From Spirochaetota bacterium (GTDB lineage: Bacteria; Spirochaetota; UBA4802; JAFGDQ01): a DNA stretch of 64,000 nt. The position numbers were made by a program, and so were the translations under genes. A model generated the notes under the pieces. That model saw only the letters and a list, made by a program, of their open reading frames with translations, was not told the origin of the DNA and did not search any database. Shown one piece after another: positions 32,958 through 42,561 of the stretch (position 1 is its first letter; every line of letters starts with the position of its first letter). The stretch covers positions 32,231 to 96,230 of the forward strand of contig JAFGSG010000145.1 in assembly GCA_016934735.1 (NCBI GenBank), read 5' to 3'.

Positions 32958-34619
32958 ATGCAAAAATATAAATTTATAATAACATTAGTGTCGGTTTTGG
33001 TTCTGTCTGCGAGGAGTGATATTTCTGACATTGTGAAGATTCCTTCTGCTGAACATCCTTCGGCAAATATTGACAGACTAAACGCAATTATTACAACTGA
33101 TCCGACGGGTAAAGAAATATTCGCTGTTAAAGATTTATCCTACAAAGGTGAAAGTAATCCATTGATTACAGACATTCTTCTATCATTCAATACACCCTCT
33201 GCAAATCTGAGAAAAGATGATTCGGGAAAATATATAATACGAAATGCTTTATATAAATTTATAGATAGATACGGAGTATTAGGCGGAGGAGGGGCCGCGT
33301 TTTTCCGCAGAGATCATATTGTTGAAATTGAACCTTCCAGAAATTTATGGCTGGGAAGCGCGGGAGACCTGGGTTCATTCTCCCTGGAATTCAGAGTGTA
33401 TCCGTCAAATTTTAATAACGAAGGCATTCTTTTTTCCAGAGTAGGCTATTTTTCAGGAAAGAAAAACGGTATAGAAATTAAAATAAAAGATAGAAAAGTA
33501 ATAGTCCAGCTTTTCCGTTTATTCAAAGATGCAAAAGGGATCAGATATGATGCGAAATTAATAAGAGGCAGAGAACTTGACAATAAAAAATGGCATCATT
33601 TTATGCTGAGTTTTGACAGGGTATCCGGCAAGGTAGCGAAATATATAAACGGAATGGAAGAAGATGTGATATATGCAACAGCAACTGATAAGCCTTTTGA
33701 AGATGTTTATGAGCCTTCTTTTGAATCTGTAGATATGCCTGCGGCATTTATCGGGAAAAATTTTTACGGATATATCGATGAATTCAGAATAATGTATCGG
33801 CATATTGATGACTTAAAAAAAGAAACCGATATCGCGTATAATAATTATAAGAAGCTGGGGATAATTGACAGACTGCCACTGAACAAAAATGGAATTATAA
33901 CAAGTCCTGTATATGATTTCGCATCCACAGGGACGTCTGTGTCATTAGTAAAATGGAATGAACTATTAAATGATAACACATATATCTGGATGGAGTTCCG
34001 GATAAGCGATAATTTATTCGAAAAAGATGATAAAACACTTAAATGGTACAGGATTGTCAATAATCAGAAAAATATTTATTTAATGAAGGAAGCCGGTGAA
34101 TATTTAAGAGGAAAATACTATCAATGGAGGGCGTATCTGGTTCCGTCACCGGATGGTAAAACATCGCCGTATTTTTACGATGTCGAATTGACTTATCGGC
34201 TTGATCCGCCTCCTTCTGCTCCGCAGTTCCTTAATGTTGCCGGTACGGGCGATATGTCAGTGCGCCTCAGATGGAACAAGAATGTTGAGCATGATATTCT
34301 CGGGTACAGGATTTATTATGGTGTTGTTCCTGATAAATACGACGGTATTATTGGATATATAAACGGAAAAAGAATCACCAATGATTTTAATGAAAACAGA
34401 AAATATATTGAAGTTGAAATAACCAATAATATCATTGAAGAGAATAAAGACAAAGATACAACAGGCGTCCTGGAATATCCTTTGATGGAAAATACAGTTC
34501 TTTACTTTTTTACTGTCAGCGCTTATGATTCATACAGGCCTGACACCCCCTATAATCACGAATCTTTATTATCAGTCGAAGTGAAAGCCCGTCCATTTGC
34601 AGGCTCTGAAATAAAATAA
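32958..34619 (+). CDS. Exported LamG-like/fibronectin-III-like protein
   Basis: FSLEFRVYPSNFNNEGILFSRVGY and KKWHHFMLSFDRVSGKVAKYINGM (LamG/ConA-like); PPSAPQFLNVAGTGDMSVRLRWNKN...HDILGYRIYYG (FN3-like). Confidence 0.7.
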   Translation: MQKYKFIITLVSVLVLSARSDISDIVKIPSAEHPSANIDRLNAIITTDPTGKEIFAVKDLSYKGESNPLITDILLSFNTPSANLRKDDSGKYIIRNALYKFIDRYGVLGGGGAAFFRRDHIVEIEPSRNLWLGSAGDLGSFSLEFRVYPSNFNNEGILFSRVGYFSGKKNGIEIKIKDRKVIVQLFRLFKDAKGIRYDAKLIRGRELDNKKWHHFMLSFDRVSGKVAKYINGMEEDVIYATATDKPFEDVYEPSFESVDMPAAFIGKNFYGYIDEFRIMYRHIDDLKKETDIAYNNYKKLGIIDRLPLNKNGIITSPVYDFASTGTSVSLVKWNELLNDNTYIWMEFRISDNLFEKDDKTLKWYRIVNNQKNIYLMKEAGEYLRGKYYQWRAYLVPSPDGKTSPYFYDVELTYRLDPPPSAPQFLNVAGTGDMSVRLRWNKNVEHDILGYRIYYGVVPDKYDGIIGYINGKRITNDFNENRKYIEVEITNNIIEENKDKDTTGVLEYPLMENTVLYFFTVSAYDSYRPDTPYNHESLLSVEVKARPFAGSEIK

Positions 34620-34701
34620 GGAATATCTGTACACGATTTTTTTCTTGCAATCGATAATTTACTATTTGATAAATTATTAAAATTTTTTTTGATATAATTA
34701 T

Positions 34702-36096
34702 ATGAATAAAGAAAATATAAAAATATTAGATAAAAAACTTACTATACCCGGATCTGTAGAAAAAGAAATTACAGAAATAATCAATAAACTCTCAGATAAA
34801 GGATATGAATGCTATCTTGTAGGCGGATCTGTACGGGATCTTGTTCTTGGCCATGAAGTGCTGGATTTTGATTTTGCTACAAATGCGCGGCCGGAACACG
34901 TAATGAATCTTTTTCGAAGGGTGATACCTACAGGCATTAAACACGGCACTGTCTCAGTTTTGATGAAAGACAGACAATACGAGATAACAACATACAGGGC
35001 CGACGGAAAATACATTGACGGCCGCAGGCCTGATACTGTTTCATTTTCAGATACGCTGGAGCAGGATGTTAAAAGACGCGATTTTACGATTAACGGCCTT
35101 GCCTATGATTTGGCGAAGGAACAGATCATTGACTATGTTAACGGGCTTGAGGACATCGGTAAAAGGCTTATCAGGTCTATCGGCGATCCGATAGACAGAT
35201 TCAGCGAAGACGGACTCAGGCCTTACAGGGCATGCAGATTTGCCGCAAAGCTATACTTCAGCATTGATACGGATACTTTGTCCGCCATACCCAAAACTCT
35301 CGAAACAGCAAAGGCTGTATCGGCCGAGAGGGTGAGGGATGAGCTCTTAAAGATAATGGATACCGAAAAACCATCAATTGGATTGGAATATATGCGCGAG
35401 TCGGGTTTAATGGCTATTGTGCTTCCGGAACTTCTCGAAGGGTTTAATCTAAGACAGAATAAATATCATATTTATGATATTTATTATCACAGTTTATATT
35501 CCTGTGATGCGATACCGGGCGCAGACCGCATTATTAAATTTGCAGCTCTGCTTCATGATATAGGGAAACCCATTACCAGAAAGGAAGGGGAGGATGGTGA
35601 AGGCACTTTTTATAATCACGAGGTAGTTGGCACAAAGATAACCAGACGTATAATGAAAAGGTTAAAATTTTCCAATGAAGAAATCATAAAAGTCACGAAT
35701 TTGATAATAAACCATATGTTCCATTATGTGGATGACTGGACAGACGGAGCCGTGCGGAGATTTATGAGAAAAGTCGGGCTTGAAAACCTTGACGATCTTT
35801 TAATGCTCAGGCTGGCTGACAGAAGAGGCAATGGCCAGCGGGACGGCCTTCCGGCTCCGATTATGCAACTGCAGAGAAGGATAGCAAAAGTCATTGAAGA
35901 AGACAGCGCACTGACCGTAAGGGATCTAGATATAGACGGCCATGATATTATGACTGAATTCAACGTAAAGCCCGGGCCTGTCATAGGTAAAATACTGAAC
36001 GAACTTCTTGAAATGGTTCTTGACGATCCTGAAGCAAATAAGTGTGAAATCCTTCTTTCCAAAGCAGAGAAGATATACAACCGGCTTAGTGAATAA
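34702..36096 (+). CDS. Class II poly(A) polymerase / CCA-adding type nucleotidyltransferase with HD domain
   Basis: CYLVGGSVRDLVLGHEVLDFDFATNARPEHV, RRDFTINGLAYD, AALLHDIGKP. Confidence 0.9.
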   Translation: MNKENIKILDKKLTIPGSVEKEITEIINKLSDKGYECYLVGGSVRDLVLGHEVLDFDFATNARPEHVMNLFRRVIPTGIKHGTVSVLMKDRQYEITTYRADGKYIDGRRPDTVSFSDTLEQDVKRRDFTINGLAYDLAKEQIIDYVNGLEDIGKRLIRSIGDPIDRFSEDGLRPYRACRFAAKLYFSIDTDTLSAIPKTLETAKAVSAERVRDELLKIMDTEKPSIGLEYMRESGLMAIVLPELLEGFNLRQNKYHIYDIYYHSLYSCDAIPGADRIIKFAALLHDIGKPITRKEGEDGEGTFYNHEVVGTKITRRIMKRLKFSNEEIIKVTNLIINHMFHYVDDWTDGAVRRFMRKVGLENLDDLLMLRLADRRGNGQRDGLPAPIMQLQRRIAKVIEEDSALTVRDLDIDGHDIMTEFNVKPGPVIGKILNELLEMVLDDPEANKCEILLSKAEKIYNRLSE

Positions 36097-36288
36097 CAAT
36101 TGCAATATTAAATCTTATATCCCTGTATAAACAGTTCGGGGCTAATAGGCTGATTCAGTTTGTAACAGAAATTTTGAGATGCATTCTAAGTTTTAGAGAT
36201 TGCATAAATAATTATTAAAAATTTTGGGAAGAATTCAGTTGTATTTTATTAGTGTAATCTTAACTATATTTTAAGAAAACGAAATATA

Positions 36289-38238
36289 ATGACAAATAAC
36301 GGTTCAGAAAAATATCCCAATATATTTCAATCAGGCCGTATCGGCAGACTCATTTCAAAGAACAGGATAAAATACGCAGCAACTGAGACTAATTTTCCTT
36401 TCGGCGATGGATATGTGAGCGACAAAGAGGTCGCATACATGGAAGCGCAGGCAAGGGGAGGAGCAGGCATAGTGACCACTCAGGGAGCTTATCCGGATAA
36501 GCTCGGAGAGGGTAAGGGCTTTAAGGGTTCTATGGCTATTTACGATGACCGTTTTATTCCCGGGCTTGCTCGCATAGCGGATGTAATACGTAAACACGAT
36601 GCGCTTTCGTGCCTTCAGATTTTGCATTGCGGCAGGGAAGGCGGCGTTGAACTGGATTACTGCCTTATGCCGTCTATTGTTCCTCAGAAGCTTTCTTATT
36701 TTAAACCGCCTCGCGAAATGACAAAAGATGAAATAAAACAGGCTATTAGTGATCATATTGAAGCAGCAAGGCGGGCTAAAGATGCCGGTTTTGATATGGT
36801 CGAGCTTTCCGGAATAGTGGGTTATTTAATATCGACATTCATTTCAAGATATACTAACAAACGCACTGATGAATACGGCGGCGATCTGCGCTCCAGATGC
36901 AGACTGATGATAGAGATAATTCAGGGAGTAAAAGCACGCGTTGGCGATATTCCGGTGGGCATAAGGCTGTGCGGTCATGAACTGCTGGATGATCGCGGCG
37001 GCAACACGATGGATGAGAGCATAGAGACGTTCAGGATTGCGGAAGAAGCGGGGGCTGACTTTTTAAGCGTGACCGTCGGATGGCACGAGTCGTCGCAGTC
37101 TGTCATTACAAGGGATGTGCCCATGGGGCATTGGCTTCCTGTGGCCGAAGCAGTAAAGAAGAAAGTGAATATACCAGTCATGATGGCGTTCAGACAGTTC
37201 TTCCCGCATATTCCGGAGAAAGCTATCGCCGGAAACCGGATCGATTTCTGGGAATTGTGCAGGCCCATGATAGCTGACCCCGAACTGCCGGTTAAAATAA
37301 AAGAAGGACGTGAAAACGAAATCATACCATGCGTTGCATGCAATCTTTGCTTTTCCAGACTCTATTATCATCAGCCCATAATGTGTACAGTAAGGCCGAA
37401 CCTCGGACATGAGGCAGAGGAGGACTGGGGCTATTATAGATTTTATCCCGCAAAAAAAAATAAAAAGATTATTATTATCGGCGGAGGGCCGGCAGGTCTT
37501 CAATGCGCTGCTGTTGCTGCAGGCAGGGGCCATAATGTAATTCTCTATGAGAAGAAGAAGGAATTAGGCGGCAGCATGCTTCTTGCTTCTAAAGTGGATG
37601 AAGGAGCAATAGAGTTGTTAAGGCCTGTGAATACCCTGGAGGCTCTTTGCAGAAAAGCGGGTGTGGAATTCCGGCTCAGTAAGGAATATACGGGAGAGAT
37701 GCTTGAAGATATGCAAAAAAAGAAAGAAGTTGATGCCGTGGTAATTGCATCAGGATCTGTTTTTAAAGAATCGCATAATATCCTTACACCTCACAATATT
37801 ATTGCTGAAGAGAAAAAGCCAGGCCGTAATATTGTTATAATTGGCGGCAGCGGCACCGGTCTCGGGATTGCAGTATTTCTGCTGAGAAATAATGACTACC
37901 GGATTACGATAATCGAAGAGGGATCGAAGCCAGGCAGAGATGTGAATCCATTTTATTTATGGCAGTATATGGGTCTTATGAAAAAGAAGAATGTGATATT
38001 CTATACGCGTTCCAGGGTTATTGAAACAGGAGAAAAAACAGTTCGTTTTGCTTGCCCTAAAGGCGAAATAGTTTTAAATCCTGACAGCATCATTATGGCT
38101 CGATCAGAGCCAAACAAAGCATGGCATAATGCGTTTATTGATATAACCCCGGAAGTATATTTTATCGGGGATGCAAAAAAGCCGAGGCGTCTCCAGAACG
38201 CGATACACGATGGATATCGTACAGGGATGGCATTATGA
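36289..38238 (+). CDS. Old-yellow-enzyme family NADH:flavin oxidoreductase / 2,4-dienoyl-CoA reductase-like
   Basis: N-terminal OYE TIM barrel, CVACNLC...C cluster motif, C-terminal NAD/FAD GGGPAGLQCA. Confidence 0.88.
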   Translation: MTNNGSEKYPNIFQSGRIGRLISKNRIKYAATETNFPFGDGYVSDKEVAYMEAQARGGAGIVTTQGAYPDKLGEGKGFKGSMAIYDDRFIPGLARIADVIRKHDALSCLQILHCGREGGVELDYCLMPSIVPQKLSYFKPPREMTKDEIKQAISDHIEAARRAKDAGFDMVELSGIVGYLISTFISRYTNKRTDEYGGDLRSRCRLMIEIIQGVKARVGDIPVGIRLCGHELLDDRGGNTMDESIETFRIAEEAGADFLSVTVGWHESSQSVITRDVPMGHWLPVAEAVKKKVNIPVMMAFRQFFPHIPEKAIAGNRIDFWELCRPMIADPELPVKIKEGRENEIIPCVACNLCFSRLYYHQPIMCTVRPNLGHEAEEDWGYYRFYPAKKNKKIIIIGGGPAGLQCAAVAAGRGHNVILYEKKKELGGSMLLASKVDEGAIELLRPVNTLEALCRKAGVEFRLSKEYTGEMLEDMQKKKEVDAVVIASGSVFKESHNILTPHNIIAEEKKPGRNIVIIGGSGTGLGIAVFLLRNNDYRITIIEEGSKPGRDVNPFYLWQYMGLMKKKNVIFYTRSRVIETGEKTVRFACPKGEIVLNPDSIIMARSEPNKAWHNAFIDITPEVYFIGDAKKPRRLQNAIHDGYRTGMAL

Positions 38239-38426
38239 TACCGGTAATAGACAAAGATAAATGTACTGCATGCAGGAAGTGTATTGAAATTTGTCCTCCG
38301 CAGGCAATATCGCTGAAGGATGATGCAGCCTGTATAGAAGCTGATCTATGCGAAGAATGCGGCTTTTGTGCAGCCGAATGCCCTGTTAATGCGATTACAA
38401 TACCTTTCCCTATATCCGGCAGGTAG
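38235..38426 (+). CDS. 2x[4Fe-4S] ferredoxin
   Basis: CTACRKCIEICPP and CEECGFCAAECPV; ATG overlaps the upstream stop by 4 nt. Confidence 0.9.
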   Translation: MIPVIDKDKCTACRKCIEICPPQAISLKDDAACIEADLCEECGFCAAECPVNAITIPFPISGR

Positions 38427-38428
38427 CT

Positions 38429-39184
38429 TCACTTTTTCTTAAAAAATCCTTCCAGCCTCTCCTGAAATTCTTTTTTTCCTGCAAGTTCGGTTACAAATTG
38501 CCGTTCTTTATCCAGCTGGGAATCGAGGCCCGAATACAGGGATTGATTAACCAGTTCTTTAAAATAGATGATTGTCTCCATAGGAAGAGATTTTAATTCA
38601 TCTATCATTTTTTGCAGACGTTCTTCCAGTTCTTCCTCATCCACAACAAAATTGACAAGGCCGAGTTTCTGCGCTTCGTCCATCGAAATATTTTTTGAAA
38701 ATAGATATAGCTCATTAAATTTTTTTGCTCCGACTATACGTGAGATCAGAATGCTGCCTCCTCCGTCCGGCGTAAGTCCGATCCTGCGGTAACCAAGGTT
38801 CATGATTGTTTTCTTTGTGGCAATGGACAGGTCACATGCAGCAGCAAGCCCTGCGCCTGCTCCTATCACAACGCTTTCCAGAACAGCAATAACTATAGCG
38901 CTTGTATTTCTTATTATTTTAATGATCTTGTTAAACATGTCCGCTTCTTCATTTACGAGTGCCTTTTTGTCTTTTGCATCTTTAAAATCAATTAAGTCTC
39001 CGCCTGAACAGAAAACCTTGCCTGACCCTCTTAAGACAATAATTGAGGGTTTTTCGGCTTCCGCTTTTGTAAAGGATTCCAGCAGAGCCTTGAATAAATC
39101 ATAATTCATGGCATTTTTTTTGTCAGGCCTGTTAAGGGTGATTGTGCATATGTCATCTTGAAAAGTTTCAAACACTTCATTCAT
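38429..39184 (-). CDS. Enoyl-CoA hydratase/isomerase family protein
   Basis: ICTITLNRPDKKNAMN, SGGDLIDF, VIGAGAGLAAACDLSIA. Confidence 0.88.
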   Translation of the reverse strand: MNEVFETFQDDICTITLNRPDKKNAMNYDLFKALLESFTKAEAEKPSIIVLRGSGKVFCSGGDLIDFKDAKDKKALVNEEADMFNKIIKIIRNTSAIVIAVLESVVIGAGAGLAAACDLSIATKKTIMNLGYRRIGLTPDGGGSILISRIVGAKKFNELYLFSKNISMDEAQKLGLVNFVVDEEELEERLQKMIDELKSLPMETIIYFKELVNQSLYSGLDSQLDKERQFVTELAGKKEFQERLEGFFKKK

Positions 39185-39208
39185 GTGTTATCTCCAGTGA
39201 GCGGGTGC

Positions 39209-39736
39209 TTATCTGCCGGCAGCAGTAAGTTTTTGTTCTAATTTTTTTATGACCAGACTGAAATCCTTCGGGAATATTCCCGAAATCCTGATATCGCCTG
39301 GCAGTGATTCAAAGTAATTTATAGCGATCCTTTGAACTCTTGGATCATTGCTGTTTATTGCTGATTTTACAGGCCCTCCTATGAACGCGTTCGGCAGCAG
39401 TTTAATAGCTTCAGCAGCCATAATCGGTTCTATCGGAGTCGCGTAATTATAGGATGCTGTTTTATCGTGAATGCCTGTGTAATGTGATTCAATGATCTGC
39501 ATTATAGCGCGTGCTGAAGCAATATATAATTTTTTAAGAACCTCATTTGTCTCTTTATAAATTTTTAATTGTCTGCTTTCGCTGTCTCTGGGCAATTGAG
39601 GTATATCCTCCAGCATTTTAAGTGAATTCAATTTAATTTGAACTTCATCCTTTTGCAATAGCCGTATAATTTTTTCAGTTATAGATATTATTTCTTTGAA
39701 ATATTCAACATTATACTTATTGATTTTATTGGACAT
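39209..39736 (-). CDS. Hypothetical protein
   Basis: 175 aa ORF with RBS-like aggagg upstream. Confidence 0.6.
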   Translation of the reverse strand: MSNKINKYNVEYFKEIISITEKIIRLLQKDEVQIKLNSLKMLEDIPQLPRDSESRQLKIYKETNEVLKKLYIASARAIMQIIESHYTGIHDKTASYNYATPIEPIMAAEAIKLLPNAFIGGPVKSAINSNDPRVQRIAINYFESLPGDIRISGIFPKDFSLVIKKLEQKLTAAGR

Positions 39737-39784
39737 ACTTTTCCTCCTTGCTTTAATCTTTATAAAAAAAGTATTTACAATAAA

Positions 39785-40255
39785 TTAAAACTTTTTACAC
39801 GCGTAAAAATAATAACTTTGTTCATTTAAAGACTGTGCTTTTTTTTTATTGTTAGTTTCCATGGTGATCCACGCTTCGCGCACAGCAATCGCGGAGCTGA
39901 TTCCTAATGTGCCGATCAGGAGAGCAGGCCTGTAATCTTTCCAAACGCTTACCGCGGTGTTTTGCTTCTTTACAACGCCATAAGTATGGAGTGTTGCAAA
40001 TGTAAGAATAAAAACGAACGGCAATGAGATAAAAAACGTGATCTCAAATCTGCGTAAAGGGCTTTCAGTATCAGCGGTATTTCCGGCTTGTCCTGAATTG
40101 TCGGATAATTTGTCATTGAGTGCAACATAATCGGACCGGGCATATCGGATATATTCATCTGATATATAGTGCGAATATCGGACCTCCCCATATCCTGAAT
40201 GTATTAGTTGTAACACAATGAAAAAAGTTAAGAATGCAAATCTGATTATTTTCAA
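39785..40255 (-). CDS. Hypothetical exported/membrane protein
   Basis: 156 aa; N-terminal signal segment and two internal hydrophobic segments. Confidence 0.55.
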   Translation of the reverse strand: MKIIRFAFLTFFIVLQLIHSGYGEVRYSHYISDEYIRYARSDYVALNDKLSDNSGQAGNTADTESPLRRFEITFFISLPFVFILTFATLHTYGVVKKQNTAVSVWKDYRPALLIGTLGISSAIAVREAWITMETNNKKKAQSLNEQSYYFYACKKF

Positions 40256-40283
40256 AGATGTTGTTATTCCTTATCAATATTTT

Positions 40284-41144
40284 TTAAAAATAATCCGGAA
40301 ATATTTTTTTAAGCTTTTTTTTCTGCCCGGGATTCTGCTTCTGGGGTGCAGTCAGAATCGAACTTTTAATAGCATCTTTGCATCCGCATGTTCGCTCCTT
40401 CCCCATGTACGGCAGCAGAGACTTTATAAGATTTTTTGCATTGTCAGCGTTTTTGTTTAAGTTGCTGATCAGCATTTCAACTGTTACGTGTTCTTCATCC
40501 TCCTTCCAGCAGTCGTAGTCGGTGCTCATACAGATGATTGAGTAGCATATCTCTGCCTCTTTCGCCAGCTTTGCTTCCGGCAATGTGCTCATATTTATAA
40601 TTCCTGCTCCCCATGACCTGTACATGTGGCTTTCTGCCCTTGTCGAAAATGCAGGGCCTTCCATGCATATGACTGTTTCCTTTGTATGAAGCTTGAGGCC
40701 GTTTGCTTTTGCGACGGGTATAATAAGTTCATGAAGCCTCGCACAGAACGGATCAGCAAACGCTACATGAGCAGCAACTCCGTCCCCGAAAAAAGTACTC
40801 GGTCTGTTTTTTGTCCTATCGATTACCTGATAAGGAAGAATAAAATCAAGAGGCTTTATTTCATCTTTAAGGCTGCCTACAGCTGAAAATGCCAGTATCT
40901 CTTCAACTCCTATCATCTTTAAAGCGGCAATATTTGCCCGTGAATTTACTTCATGAGGAAGAATGAAATGTCCTTTGCCATGCCTTGGAAGAAAAGCAAC
41001 TAAAGCTTCATCAATCTTTGCAATGACTATTGAATCCGAGGGTTTTCCCCATGGGGTGTCCAAAGATAATTCATTTATTATTTGCGCCCCTTCTATTTCG
41101 TAAATACCTGAACCACCGATAACAGCAACCTTTACTTTTTCCAT
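40284..41144 (-). CDS. mtnP: S-methyl-5'-thioadenosine phosphorylase-like (PNP/MTAP family)
   Basis: VAVIGGSGIYEIEG, FLPRHGKGHFILPHEVNSRANIAALK, CMEGPAFSTRAESHMYRSWGAGIINMSTLPEAKLAKEAEICYSIICMSTDYDCW. Confidence 0.88.
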   Translation of the reverse strand: MEKVKVAVIGGSGIYEIEGAQIINELSLDTPWGKPSDSIVIAKIDEALVAFLPRHGKGHFILPHEVNSRANIAALKMIGVEEILAFSAVGSLKDEIKPLDFILPYQVIDRTKNRPSTFFGDGVAAHVAFADPFCARLHELIIPVAKANGLKLHTKETVICMEGPAFSTRAESHMYRSWGAGIINMSTLPEAKLAKEAEICYSIICMSTDYDCWKEDEEHVTVEMLISNLNKNADNAKNLIKSLLPYMGKERTCGCKDAIKSSILTAPQKQNPGQKKKLKKIFPDYF

Positions 41145-41380
41145 AGTGCTTTTCTTCTCCAGTTAATGAGTTTCGTAATTTAGTATTATAGAATTAAATT
41201 CATGTCAAGATAAAATCGATCGAAATATCGTCTCATGGTAATCCAATTCAGACGAAATATTATTCGAAAAACCGATTTAATAATTTAGTTAATATTCTGG
41301 AAAACTTTATAATTCCAATAAATTTCAATGCGTTATTTGTGTTATTATAGATCAATACACGTATTATTTATGATGTAATA

Positions 41381-41433
41381 TAGCGTTCATTACGCTCTAC
41401 GTAGCGTTCATTACGTTCTATGTAGCGTTCATG
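41381..41433 (+). repeat. 21-bp tandem repeat, two full copies plus a partial third
   Basis: tagcgttcattacgctctacg (41381-41401), tagcgttcattacgttctatg (41402-41422), tagcgttcatgac... (41423-); first copy contains AGCG-ttcatta-CGCT. Confidence 0.85.
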
Positions 41434-41499
41434 ACAATCCGCTTTACAGTAAGAATTTTTTATGATATTATTGAGAAAATAATTCTTAAGGATAGAAAC

Positions 41500-42306
41500 A
41501 TGAGAATCACGGCAGAAATTTGTTTTAAAGGCAAGCCTCCATTTTATATACCTGTTACTTACAGACGAAACATTGTGAGCCTTATAAGAGAGGCGATAAG
41601 GTCAGCTGATAACACTCATGAAATATATAGTAAATACTGGGGAAACACAAATACACATAGTGTAAAGCCCTTTACATTTTTTTTGTCCGTTCCGGATGTA
41701 AGCTATATTGATTTTAATGACAGAAGACTTATAAGATTAAATGACAAATATTTTAAACTTTATATTACATCCAGTGATTCAACTTTCCTTTCTATTCTGC
41801 ACAAATGGCTGTCGGATACTCCTAATAAATCATTTAATTTATTTAACTATAATGTGGAGATAAAGGGAATAATTTTAAAAGAAGTAAAAACAATACATTC
41901 CAGCTTTGAGCGTTTTAAAATACTGTCACCGGCCATTGTTAGGGATGTGGCAGTCGAAGGAAGAAAAAGAAAGAGCATGGGATATTTATCCTGCAATAAT
42001 CCGGATTTTGAGGATTCGCTTGCTTATTCAATTATAACTCTTTGCAGGAAATTTTTACATAGTAAAATATTAAATAGAAATGATATTGAATTAGATACGT
42101 CTCTATGCGTGAGTTCAATAATCTACCATTACATGGAAACTATTCCTGTTACTATAGGCATAATTGGAATTAAAGCAGATGATGAGGTACTTGAACTGAT
42201 ATACAATGCAGGGCTTGGAGCCAGACGCAGCCAGGGATTCGGTATGGTGGATTTACTGACTGAAGCTGATTATGATTCTATAACTGTAATGGAAGAACTG
42301 GCTTAA
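41500..42306 (+). CDS. cas6: Cas6-family CRISPR RNA endoribonuclease (orphan)
   Basis: KPFTFFLSVPDV, FKILSPAIVRD, and C-terminal G-rich loop NAGLGARRSQGFGMVDLL typical of Cas6; ATG 41500 with aagga upstream preferred to 41431. Confidence 0.83.
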   Translation: MRITAEICFKGKPPFYIPVTYRRNIVSLIREAIRSADNTHEIYSKYWGNTNTHSVKPFTFFLSVPDVSYIDFNDRRLIRLNDKYFKLYITSSDSTFLSILHKWLSDTPNKSFNLFNYNVEIKGIILKEVKTIHSSFERFKILSPAIVRDVAVEGRKRKSMGYLSCNNPDFEDSLAYSIITLCRKFLHSKILNRNDIELDTSLCVSSIIYHYMETIPVTIGIIGIKADDEVLELIYNAGLGARRSQGFGMVDLLTEADYDSITVMEELA

Positions 42307-42561
42307 AATCTTTAAGCATTTTCTTTAAATAAGAATTAAATGTCATAATTTAATTCCGGCATGAGTAGTAATTTTTTTAATTAAATTATAACTGTTTTTA
42401 TAGCCAACCCAAAATTTCAACTCTTTATTGTATAAAAATCAATCTATAATTTATATTTGACAAAATTTGTTTTATAATTACTTACTATTCTGTCTAAAAT
42501 AAAGAAGTTCAATAGCTTCATAAAAGGACATATTTATTAAAATAAAAACCAGGGAGGCTAT

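Noticed and set aside
37063-37533. 156-aa minus-strand ORF
   Set aside because: Antisense to the flavin oxidoreductase; no recognisable motif.
41381-41433. CRISPR array next to cas6
   Set aside because: The repeats are 21 bp, directly contiguous and only about 2.5 copies, with no spacers; a tandem repeat, not a CRISPR array.
41431-41499. Upstream start for cas6 at 41431
   Set aside because: The extra 23 residues overlap the third tandem repeat and are not Cas6-like; ATG 41500 has a better RBS (aagga) and gives the expected N-terminus MRITAEI.
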